Assembly: GCF_025024155.1 (NCBI RefSeq)
Contig: NW_026251718.1
Span: forward strand, 1-64,000
Direction of reading: 5' to 3'
Length of the DNA stretch: 64,000 nt
DNA from: Gamsiella multidivaricata
Taxonomy: Eukaryota; Mortierellomycota; Mortierellomycetes; Mortierellales; Mortierellaceae
Shown here: piece by piece, positions 22,514 to 33,322 of the stretch
How the letters are laid out: every line of letters starts with the position of its first letter
How positions within the stretch are numbered: position 1 is the stretch's first letter
Program-made: the position numbers and the translations under genes
Notes under the pieces: model-generated
Seen by the model: only the letters and a program-made list of their open reading frames with translations
What the model was told of the DNA's origin: nothing
Database searches by the model: none

Positions 22514-23156
22514 TTGCTTTCCACTCTATTAAAACAATTTGGATGCACAGATAGATGACACTACTGGGTTCCCCTTACTGAGGTGCATGTTCCTTGTTGG
22601 CAGACCAACAGCTGGTTTATAACAAATGGGGTCAGGAATGGACGTGCATTACGTTTGCCTTGACTTAGCTGGCTCGCATACAATCACGGCGCTGTGGGTT
22701 CTACAATGCCTCTAAGGACGATTTGGGATTGAACAGCACGTCAATTCTTTACACTAGAGGCTCTGCTGTTCTTGCCAATGGGGAATCTCTCCATCTGGTT
22801 GCCTTCTCGAACAGTCGACATCTCACCAAGTAATGTGCCGTTCCATTCGTAGACTCCTTTACTAATTTTTTTCAGCCAATAGGAGCCTTGGAATGGATGG
22901 ACGTTTGCATAAAATCATAAAATGGTGGCAATGGACGTGCCGAACAGTTAGACAGCGGCGTACCACGCATGCCTTGCGCCATGGTCGGGCCTGCTCATTT
23001 CGTGAAGGAGCATCTCGCGCGCCCATAAAGATATCTCTTTCGCTCTTTCCACACTACTCCCCTACTCTTCCCTGCCTCTCTCTCATTCCCATCCATTCAT
23101 TCACACGCTTACTTACTCAGTCGCTCAATCACAACCACGCGCCCCATTCAACAACC
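22514..23156. other. spacer and promoter upstream of Crinkler 2
   Basis: 22514-23030 shows no gene. 23035-23156 is a leader copy that closely matches 20221-20343 before Crinkler 1, including TTCACACGCTTACTTACTCA and CCCATTCAACAACC directly before the ATG. Confidence 0.6.
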
Positions 23157-26084
23157 ATGGCCAACCTCAAGCTCTTTTGTCTAGTCGAGGGTGAATCCAC
23201 GTCGAGAGCCTTTCCGCTGTCTGTTCCTTCGACACAAACAGTCGGTGACCTCAAGAAGCTCATCAAGACCGAGAAAACCATTGCCTTCAACGACGTCGAT
23301 GCAGACGGGATCACGCTCTGGCTCGTCACGGTTCCCGATGATACTGATGAGGTTCCCATCAGGCTCGACTCCTTGAATGAGAAGAAGAAGCTGCGCCCGA
23401 CTAGCGATCTCTCGGAAGTGTTTAGTGAGGGAGCACCAAAGAATACAATCCACATTATTGTACAACGGCCGCCGCCAGGTACTACATCAACCGCTGGCAC
23501 CTAGACTCCTCTAGAAGGCTCGTTTGTTCTCTGCGTTGCACTGTACTAAATCTTGCGCGCCACTTTCTCCTTCTCATACGCTTCTCTGTTACCTAGCTAC
23601 TTCTATCAACGTTCCGGACCATCTATTGCAGAGATCTCGTCCCGCTTCTCCGCTTTTTGGCCTCGATGTGTCTGGTGAGCTCGATATCTATGCACATTAC
23701 CCCGCACTTCAATAGACATAGCCTGTTTTGGTATCTCTTTTAAACTTTTCAAAATAGTTGCATTGGCCACGATCGCGAGTAGATTTTTTAGGCCCGGATC
23801 CGAACACGCCAAGTTCCTGAAAGAGTTTGTGATGGGCTCACACACTTTGCCTGTAACGCGAGGTGGGGTGCCGGGTTTACCAAGAGTTGGGAAGCGGGGA
23901 CAGGTGACGGTTCGAGAGGCTCCGACGCTATTGTTTTTCGACTTGCCAGGCCCTGAACATTCCAGCACACCCATTAGTGGTGCGGAAGAAATTCTGACCA
24001 AGTATCCATGGGTGCGTCACCTGCCTCTTTTTGGAGTCAGCGGATGCGGCAAAACACGGACAACTTTGGAACTACTGTCGAGAACATGGGGGCTCTACTT
24101 CAACGCCGGTGAAAAGGACCTTGGTTCGAACGACGTGCGCGCCATTATCCACGCACTATCGGACCGTCCAAATATCTATTTAACGGATAGCAAGGAACAA
24201 AATACTGACAGAGTGCGATATTTGACCTTTGGCCTCCTGTATACGCGGCTTTTGATCCTGGACTACTGTTTGGGTATCCCCGAAAGTAACACCTCGTTCA
24301 CGTGCCAGAGATGGATGCTCCTGCAAGCTGCCACGCCTGCTTTCCAGGATGTGTTCGAGAGCTTGTTCCAGGATATCAGCCTAGTGTTCCACAATCGCGG
24401 TTCATCGAATCTCAACATTATCGACCTCGTACAAGACTTATACGACAAAGTGCAGAAGCAACTTATTGGACGGGCAGCTTTTCCAGCCCACTTCAAATTT
24501 CTCCTGGTTTTGGACGAGGCGCAAGTGCTAAGTAGGCTCGCCGATGGTGCGTTTCTCGACAGCGACCGCAAAACCAGTCGGCCAGTTCTGGCGCCAATGC
24601 TCCACGCATTCCGGCGAGTTGCAAAGATGCAGGACGAGGACAAGGTTTGCGTCATACCTTGCGGAACGGGCTTGAGCTATTATGAGCTGGAATGGTCCGG
24701 TGGCTCTTCATCAGGTGCCAAACTCTCGGCAGACGAATTTCAGGCGGCAAAAGATGCTAGTATCGTCGTGGACTTTGCCGGTTGGACCAACGTGGATTCG
24801 GTTTCATCTTATCTCGGGCGATTGGGCCAAGCACTAGATGTTGAGGCGAGAACACGACTAGCCGATCTGTTTCCAGACGATGTTATCAAGAGGCTCTTTC
24901 GTGACTTCCGCGGTCGATTCCGCCCCATTGTGTCCATTATCGAGGACATTATCATGAAGAACGATCCAACAACGTGGAGAGAGAGCGTCGACGAATTCAT
25001 GTACCGCTTGACGACGGCAGATGTTTCCACCAACGTTGTCGAGAAGGAGCTCTTCCACGGTAACCTGTGTTCCGAATTGAGTCGCGTGCTGAACCGGGTG
25101 AAGGCCGAGCCGATGACGTTTGCCCGGTTCCAAAGCGTTGAATTGACATTGAGGGTTGCCACAGCCGCATTCAACACACAAGGCGGGTTCATGGCATACA
25201 AAGGGGAGCTCCCTGAGTTGGTGGAAATCGCGTTTGGCCGAATCCGACGATACAATGGGGAACGATACACGGTGATCGACGAGCCATTCGTGTTCCGAGC
25301 AGCAAACAATTATTTTCGGAAGACGGATCCAGGATACTTTCAGCATCAAGCCGATCTATTGGCGACATGCACCAGTGAGGCAAAGCGTGGGGAGTACTGG
25401 GAATGCATAGTGCCGACGAATCTGGAAGGGATATTCCACAACAAGGTCATTTCAAGGGACCTGTTCAACGGCGCTGAGCCCCCTCATGGGATGTTCCAAC
25501 GCCGGGCAGAGATTGTTGGACGGACGACTGCGATGCAGACGACCTGCCACGAGACCATGACTCTAACAGATTTTCTGGATGCCCACTTTTACCATGACTC
25601 TGAGCACAAGGGGGATCCCGTACCGCCTTTCTTCTTTCCCAAGGCTCATGAGTCAGGCCCCGATATTGCTTTTGTCGTCCGATTCAGGGATGCGGCTGCG
25701 GATAAGACGGACATCACCTGCCCAGTGTTTGTTCAGCTGAAGCTTCGCGCCGAACTTGGCCGGTCCGATGCAGAAAAAGCCCGTGAGACGGTCCAGCCAA
25801 CAAAGATCAACAACCATGGTATCGACCTCGGCAAGTATTGCAAGCCCCACAAACACTACATTAGCCCTATTGTCTCATATCCTGCAGAGGTCGCCAAGTA
25901 TTTCAAAAACGAGCCTCTCATTATGAAACACGGCGAGGACGACTTCGAGATTCCATTAACAATCGACAACAACAACATACGCCAGCTATTCGCAAAGGAA
26001 TACGTCGCAGTGCTGAATCAAGTCAAACGACTGGGAGGCGAGATGACGGCTAACTTAAACCGTGTCAAACGTGCCAGGATTTAG
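23157..26084 (+). CDS. Crinkler (CRN) family protein 2 with STAND-like NTPase and degenerate nuclease-like C-terminus
   Basis: Proposed exons are 23157-23478, 23597-23674 and 23758-26084, 908 aa. The header (residues 1-107) is almost the same as in Crinkler 1, and exon 1 has the same length (322 nt) and phase. The body is unrelated to Crinkler 1 apart from being an NTPase: Walker A GVSGCGKT at about 226-233, Walker B FLLVLDEAQ at about 381-389. Near the end GPDIAFVVRF followed by CPVFVQLKL resembles a PD-(D/E)xK nuclease core with Gln in place of the acidic residue (about D769, Q793, K795). This header-NTPase-nuclease order is known for Crinklers. No signal peptide was seen. The terminal codons are altered by a foldback element: the stop TAG at 26082-26084 is made at the insertion junction. 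Confidence 0.85.
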
Positions 26085-26170
26085 GCTCGTTCCCAGCCTG
26101 AGGGAGAAAGATTGCGCAATGCGCACCGCTTATTGCACAATCTTTCCCCTCTCAGGCTGGGAACGAGCCT
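26083..26170. mobile_element. 88-bp foldback MITE with 10-bp target duplication
   Basis: The arms AGGCTCGTTCCCAGCCTGAG (26083-26102) and its exact inverse at the right end continue inward with few mismatches for about 38 bp each, leaving a loop of only about 12 bases. GCCAGGATTT lies on both sides (26073-26082 and 26171-26180), a 10-bp target duplication that fits Mutator-like transposons better than hAT (8) or mariner (TA). It sits across the last codons of Crinkler 2. No coding capacity. Confidence 0.85.
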
Positions 26171-26180
26171 GCCAGGATTT

Positions 26181-27018
26181 TTTAATTAACCAGTTTGCGA
26201 AACCATTTTCCAAAGTGAAATAAAGTTTCAACTTCGATAATCTTTCATTGCGAAAAGGGGTGCCGATAAACCAGATTCGACTGCACACCGAGGGGAGGGA
26301 CATCTCACTTTTCTATTTCTCTTAAAAATATGCCACTCCGCATACCCCGCATTGACAATGAGCAACGACAGCGATATTTTTGGCAACCCACACTACTTAA
26401 AATGACAGCCACACCGACACCTACAGCGACGACGTTGACAGTGATGTCAGCCTGTCGAAGTGTAGTATATCTGCATGGGGCTCATGGGGTGAAGCATGGA
26501 CGGGAGAAGCGGGTAGATGGTAGAGCGATGAAGAAAGCAAAAAGGCAAATACCAGTTCATGAGCGCATTCGGGGGGGATTTTTTTTTCATCGTTTGTTGC
26601 CACCAAAAAAAAAAAGAGGATATGAGCCAATGGCATTGCGCATAGAACTTGGGTTGAATCTGGGCAACTTCGCCCAAGTTCAATGCCAAAAAAAAAAAAA
26701 AAAGGCGCGAACCTTATTGAACTTCTGCCCCTGGTAAAATTCACCCACGTTGGCATTGATTCATCGTTAATCCAGTTCTTCTCGATATACCGGATTAAGC
26801 CGGCTTTTTGTGCATGTTGGCCCCTTGAGCTCGTCCCATAGATCGAGTAGTTTCTCCTTGGACTCTGAAGCGTGAACCTTGTTCAGCAAAGGTGGCATCT
26901 CATCGCGTTCCTTCACCTAATGATGTGAACAAGGTTTCGCGCGGTTCATTATCATACACTTCTATGCAAGCAGTGCTACATGATAATATATCGATGAATT
27001 AGGAGATACTGCCCTCAG
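26181..27018. other. gene-free stretch in the accessory island
   Basis: No gene was recognised. A-tracts lie at about 26603-26615 and 26688-26703 and a T-tract at about 26579-26588. CAACTTCGCCCAAGTTCAA is found at 26664-26682. Short open frames on both strands have no coding character. Confidence 0.4.
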
Positions 27019-28270
27019 CGCCTGGACTTACCCGCTGTCTTTTCTGTGCTGTACTTGTGCTGAATACTGAGCCTTGACAACGATAGGAAACCCCCACTAA
27101 ATGAGAGTTTCTCTTCCCACTATTTCTACTAATACAGAATTGACTGCAGCTACTTCACTTGGAAAGAAAAAGTGGAATTCCGCGGATGTGAAATAACAAA
27201 CTGTTAGGGCAAAGTTGACAATTGAGCCTTGCAACTACAGGGAAGCCTCGCTAGTTTTAAGAAAGGAGAAGTTCAAAGGCTTCCCCCCCCCCTTTCAATG
27301 ACAAGAGCAACTTTGAGTCAATCCGCGCGAACCCACTTATACGCCTACTTCGATCGTACCAGCTACATATCTGCATTCTTGAATATGTGCTGCTCTTCCT
27401 GAAGCCACGTCGATTCGGCAAGTCTCTATTTCTCAGAACTTTGGCTCATTTTCATGGCGTAGAGCACAGGCAAGACTATGAGGCTCTCTTCCAGGTATGT
27501 GACAATACTTTTTTTTTTTCAGTGTAGTCCGCTATTGACCTATTCTTCTAATTTGTTGAAGAGTCTTGACGTCGACCGAGGTGCGAAAAGCGGGAAAGTA
27601 TCATCTGGCCAGTGCCTTTTGATTTTTCTGCGGTTGACCGCTCCTCCGCTCTAAAGATTGCTTGGAGTCCTGAATACTTGCCACTATTTGTCCGTATCTG
27701 CCTTACTTAGAAAAAGGTCATCTTGACTCTGAATAAGCATAGGTTCACGACAGGCTGTTAGCAACTCAGAAGTTCCTGAACCCGCACTCCAAATGCTTGC
27801 AGCCTTGCCTGTGGCAAGCAGTATCACTTCCGGGAGTCTTAGGAATCAGGCATTACCATCAGGGAACCATCCGATTTATGTAGACAAGCTTCAAGAATCA
27901 CTCTGCCTTACCCAGTTGGTGCGTTAAACGGTTATCGTACTTTGTGTTTATACATGATTATCTTCGCTAACAGTCGTAGCTTGCTTCATGTATACTCTTT
28001 TAAGCCGGCGACATTGAAGCCAGCAAACCAGCGTGGCTGAGCTACATGCTTCATATTGGTGGGTTGGCGTTCAACCACAGCGCCGCAGTACGCGTTGGGC
28101 AAAGCTACTCTGGATCGTCTCAACCTGATCCTCGAGACGTCGACCTTGCTTTTCAGAACATTGTTTCAACCGGGGATATCAATTAGGTACTTGGATTATT
28201 CCGGCGAACTATGAACATCCGTAATGTTGGCTACAGTGACTTTTACGAAAAAAAGAGGAGCATCATCGCG
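27019..28270 (+). pseudogene. relic of a third Crinkler/AAA-ATPase-like gene
   Basis: 27019-27130 closely matches the first intron of Crinkler 1 (about 20697-20792), sharing GAGCCTTGACAACGAT and CCCACTATTTCTACT. Beyond it, reading in three frames, are pieces typical of the fungal AAA-ATPase-like/DUF1703 type: VLLFLKPRRFGKSLFLRT (27381-27494, a P-loop-like RRFGKS), then after a GTATGT intron a SLDVDRGAKSGKV block near 27563, and around 28017-28250 GDIEASKPAWLSYMLHIGGL, VSTGDIN and NIRNVGYSDF. Stops and shifts separate the pieces and no header exon remains. I infer a dead gene with a Crinkler-type 5' intron and a third kind of body. Confidence 0.65.
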
Positions 28271-28550
28271 ATTCCTTTTATTACACTCTTCACGGTAATT
28301 CACACCCGTCTCCGAAAAATTGAGATGGAGGTTAAAACCATCAAGGTAAGAGAAAGCGGAAGTTCTTGCAACAGCAGCAGAGCCAAGGGGTCAAGGGCAG
28401 TGGTCAAGTATGAATGCGTAGAAATGAATGCTGTTTAATGATCATAAGCGAGGTCTATATATACATGTTTGTGGCCTATTGTACAGTGTCGTAACGGTGT
28501 CGCCATGGTGCCGGGCTCCATCCTGGTTCTGCGTGTCGTAACCGTGCAGC

Positions 28551-29093
28551 TTGGTAACTGAGTGGTACTCCTGTTGCACGTATCCTGTAGAGTACCTGAA
28601 TCCTCTCAATCCTCCAGGTATGCCTCCCTATGAGTTGCTGCTGAAGATGGGCCAGCCCATCATTCTCCTTCGAAACATGGACGGGAAATCCGGCCTCTGC
28701 AATGGTACCCGTCTGATTGTCCGAGCACTCCATCGGAGATACATCAGTGCCGAGGTTCTTAACGGTGACTTCAGGAGACGAACGGTGCTTATTCCACGCA
28801 TACCTCTCACGACCCTGGATGACGCATCTACGCCAATCAAGTCCACTAGGCGCCGGTCTCCTGTCAAGCCTGCGTTTGCCATGACCATTAATAAGGCGCA
28901 AGGACAAACACTTGACCACGTTGGTGTTTACCTTCCTCAGCACGTCTTTGGTGCAGGGCAGCTGCATGTCAGCTTCTCGCGTTACAAACATCGAGATAAC
29001 CTCAAGGCTCTGGTCGAAAATGGCGCCATAATGGAAGGGAGGGGGTTTATATCCGAAATATCGCCTGTAGAAATCTGCTGAACGAGCAATAAA
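28551..29093 (+). pseudogene. Helitron helicase (PIF1-like) C-terminal fragment
   Basis: The frame carries YPVEYLNPLNPPGMPPYELL, GQPIILLRNMDGKSGLCNGT, FAMTINKAQGQT and QLHVSFSR, the last PIF1-type helicase motifs of Helitron replicases. The N-terminal Rep and the first helicase motifs are absent, so this is a 5'-truncated piece. A shift at about 29037 takes the annotated frame away from the natural end; the next frame reads VYIRNIACRNLLNEQ and stops at about 29093. A terminal CTRR with hairpin could not be defined with confidence. Confidence 0.85.
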
Positions 29094-29598
29094 TCTACAG
29101 TAGATTCAGAGTTGGTAATCATATATGCAATAGGCATTCCTAAACAGATATGTGGACGTGTGTACGGGAGGGTTTCCAGGTGGCTCGTCCTCGATAGGCC
29201 TCAGAGATTCAACAGTCTTATCAGCCTATTCTCATTCATAATCTGTTGAAGGGAGAAAAGAAAGCAGCAACAGAGACACAGACAGATAGATAAAAAAAAG
29301 TGCCGAGAGAGCAAGAGAGATTTAGAAGCAGACTCTTAGGGCATGTTACACAGCATGAAAAGCTGAGTACTGTAGTCAGGTTCCTGGCGATCGTATGTGA
29401 GAATCCCCCTGCTTAATGTCAATTTCCTTTTGAGCTTAAGGATCTGTGCGTCTTTTGCATTTACACTTTTTTTTCTCTGGCTTGCCAGATCTTTCCTGTT
29501 CATACACTCTCACGCTCCTTCACTTTTCCCACACTCTCATCTTCCTTCATTGTCATTGTTCGAAAAAGTTTCCATATCTTCTTATCGCGTAGACAACC
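29094..29598. other. gene-free stretch upstream of the PIN-RuvC relic
   Basis: An A/G-rich stretch lies at about 29257-29330. The last 100 bases before the relic are CT-rich (CACTCTCACGCTCCTTCAC) and end GACAACC directly before the expected start, the same layout as the Crinkler leaders. This is probably the relic's old promoter. Confidence 0.5.
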
Positions 29599-30621
29599 AT
29601 AGGCATTGAGGGCCTGTGGCCCTTTATACGGAAGAAAGAGCACGAACCTGTTTCTTCGCCATCAGTCTTCCCGCTTGTTGAACCTCCCAACTCTTTTGAC
29701 CACAATTCGATGATTCGAGTCGACATCCTTGGATCGTTTTATGTCACCGTCCGCTACACCTACTCCTCATACCCCATGGAGGATGCTCACTGCGCTATTG
29801 AGCGAGAAGTACGGAAGCTTGGGACCCAGGCGAACCTGGTTCTTTACCTGGATGGCGGCTCCTCAGAAGAAAAGAGACCCGCTCAAGTGCACCAGCTTTG
29901 CGAGTCATGTTACGGAGCTCGGGATAGTAAAGGGACAACTCGATGGGTTTTACAACGGCAACAACCATTTCAAGAAGCACAAGCGGGATGCAGGAAGGGC
30001 CAGAGATGCAGAGTAAAGACTCATAACGGATCGCCTACTCAAGTTGGTTGGCGGGTCGATCGGCGGAAAGAGGGATGAAGCTAACAAGATGGTTATTGGA
30101 GTCGGTTTGGGCAAGTTTTCAACCAAGACGAGACTTTTCTCGCTACATGGATCTTTCCAGTCATACTTTGTTCAATAGGTAAGGGTACTATCACTAAAGA
30201 TTCCATGTCGTGTAAAATCGTTTTGTATATTTTGCTGACTTCGTCTTGGTGTCACATAGGCGGCTACATCATGGTTGGTGTAAATGAATACTCTACGTCC
30301 AAGAAGTGCCCGACATACGAGAAGTTTGTCGGGCAGGTCGAGATCCGTAGGCTGTACTGCTCGACCTGCAAGTCTTAAATGCACCGCGATATCATGACGG
30401 GACACAACATTGCCAATGCGATTCGTGGTCATTTGGTCAATCAACAACGACCTCTCTACCTTCAACCGGTGGATAAAAATAAGCACTACCCTTGGATGCA
30501 GAATGCAAGATTGCATACAGAAGCCGTTAGCAGCAACATCAGCAGGAGCAGCGGCAGAAGTAGCGCGGTGGAGCCAGGGCAAGGGCGAGTTGGTGGTGGA
30601 CGTGCCAAACAGTTTAGCTAG
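29599..30621 (+). pseudogene. internally deleted PIN (FEN1/XPG-like)-RuvC gene, TnpB/Fanzor-like
   Basis: The 5' part reads GIEGLWPFIRKKEHEP and then DILGSFYVTVRYTY and NLVLYLDG, like the N-terminus of a FEN1/XPG-type nuclease, but the start codon is ATA (29599-29601) instead of ATG. At about 29880 the frame shifts and the sequence jumps to a far C-terminal region: QLDGFYNGNNHFKKHKRDAG, MVIGVGLGKFSTKTRLFSL, then after a GTAAGG..ATAG intron (about 30179-30258) VGVNEYSTSKKCPT, RRLYCSTC and MHRDIMTGHNIANAI. This end matches the RuvC and zinc-ribbon pattern of TnpB/Fanzor nucleases (NEY..TSKxC, CxxC, HRD). Damage: lost start, deletion of most of the middle, TAA near 30018, TAA before MHRD (30376-30378), and one zinc cysteine changed to Tyr (CPTY). 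The Fanzor relation is inference from motifs. Confidence 0.7.
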
Positions 30622-30826
30622 TCTAGCTTTATTTTCATTTGTGTGTTAGTTAGCAAGCACACTTTTAGTTTAGAGGTGGCACGTCCTGGCGGGAAGAGCG
30701 TCTTCGGTGACGTATTTTCGGCAAGAAACGAGCTAGCTACTTTCTATTCATCAAACCATCGGATCCACCCTCTCGCCTCCTTTCACCAACACTCTTTCCT
30801 TTACTCGCCATATTCAACAGACAACC
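30622..30826. other. promoter region of the complex I subunit gene
   Basis: 205 bp between the end of the PIN-RuvC relic and the next start. It marks the right border of the accessory island. CTCACC/CCTTTCACC-rich near the start codon; no specific site recognised. Confidence 0.4.
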
Positions 30827-31452
30827 ATGGGTGGATACTTGACTCCCGATCCCGCCATTGAAAAGTGGGTCCGCATGCGCGAGTCGACCGCGCCTTACTT
30901 CCGCTGGAGCGCACGTAATGTCCGTTCCGTCGCCCTCCTCGGACTCGTGATCCCTGCCGGAATCTTGTTCGTTGCTGAAAAATACGATGTAAGCTGGCCC
31001 CCAACCTGCATCTCCCGAGGCAACATCAACAATACTCATTCACGGACTGGTAGCTCAGGATAACATCAGGAGGTTTCAACTATCTTTCACGGAGCTACCG
31101 ATTTGGTTTTGGAAACAAGACTATCTATCTCAGGTGGAGGCATACTTCAAAAGTTCGTCGTTGTACCATCAGGATGTCGACCGATGCAACTATCGGGAAG
31201 ATAGTTTTACATGGTGCTAAAAACGATTATAGGAATTCAACGGATATTATGCAGGATGACCAGTGGCACCAATGATTGGTACAGCGGCGTAGGGGTATCT
31301 AGCTCAAGGAAAAAAGACATTGAGACATCATATATTCGACTAACACGCTTGATGTTCTTGGCTTGCCTATCTTGACATACTAGCGCCAGTTCCAATGGGC
31401 TGCTAAGGGTCCCTCACCCAAGGCCCCTGCCGAGAAGGAGGAGGATGCTTAG
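30827..31452 (+). CDS. mitochondrial complex I accessory subunit, NDUFB4-like
   Basis: Two exons, 30827-30988 and 31384-31452, encode 76 aa. The intron (GTAAGC..CTAG, 395 bp) joins FVAEKYD to RQFQWAAKGP. The pattern DPAIEKWVRMRESTAPYFRWSARNVR, cut here as DPAIEKWVRMRE and YFRWSARNVR, followed by one hydrophobic segment (VALLGLVIPAGILFVA) and a short polar tail fits the B15/NDUFB4 subunit of NADH:ubiquinone oxidoreductase, a small single-span protein of the membrane arm. The charged C-terminus (EKEEDA) is unremarkable. The protein is too short for certainty; another small inner-membrane protein is possible. Confidence 0.7.
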
Positions 31453-31974
31453 ATGCTTTTCAGTCAGCATTTTGTTATTTCATCTCTCCGAAACCTTGTT
31501 GTTGTCCACCTACCTTCACCTCTCTTCTCTCATTCGAACAACTTCTTTTCACTTTTCATCAAGACTCTACCACAGTCTGACGATGGGACAATGGGCATGA
31601 TGGGATACCTACTGATAGAACAAATAGTCATCCAATTGCTTCGCGAACGCACATACAATAAAGCTCCAGCGTCCTTTTGGCAAATAACGAGCCGCAAAAA
31701 TAAAAATAAAAAAGATGTCATGAATAGTAGTTGAATTGCAGAAAGTCGTAGTTGTTCGTCTTGAGACTGTCGACTGCGATGTGAATCGGGTCCGATATGG
31801 ATCATGGGCAGCATCCAATTGAGAGGACACAGCTCAAGCGACAGAAAATCTTCCTCCCCTGCGTGTGGATGGCGTTCGTGCCCTATGAAATGAAGCGAAC
31901 CTTTTTTTTCTCTGGTTTCCATCATCCTTTTTCATCATCCCTCTCTCTCACTTCACCAATCAGCACTTAACATC
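31453..31974. other. intergenic region before ARF1
   Basis: No gene seen. An (AAAAAT)n-like stretch lies at about 31695-31712. The last 70 bases before the ARF1 start are T/C-rich. Confidence 0.4.

Positions 31975-33322
<1,348 letters not shown>

Noticed and set aside
26330..26756. Open frames on both strands at 26330-26756
   Set aside because: They cross A- and T-tracts, have no homologous look and lie in decayed accessory DNA.
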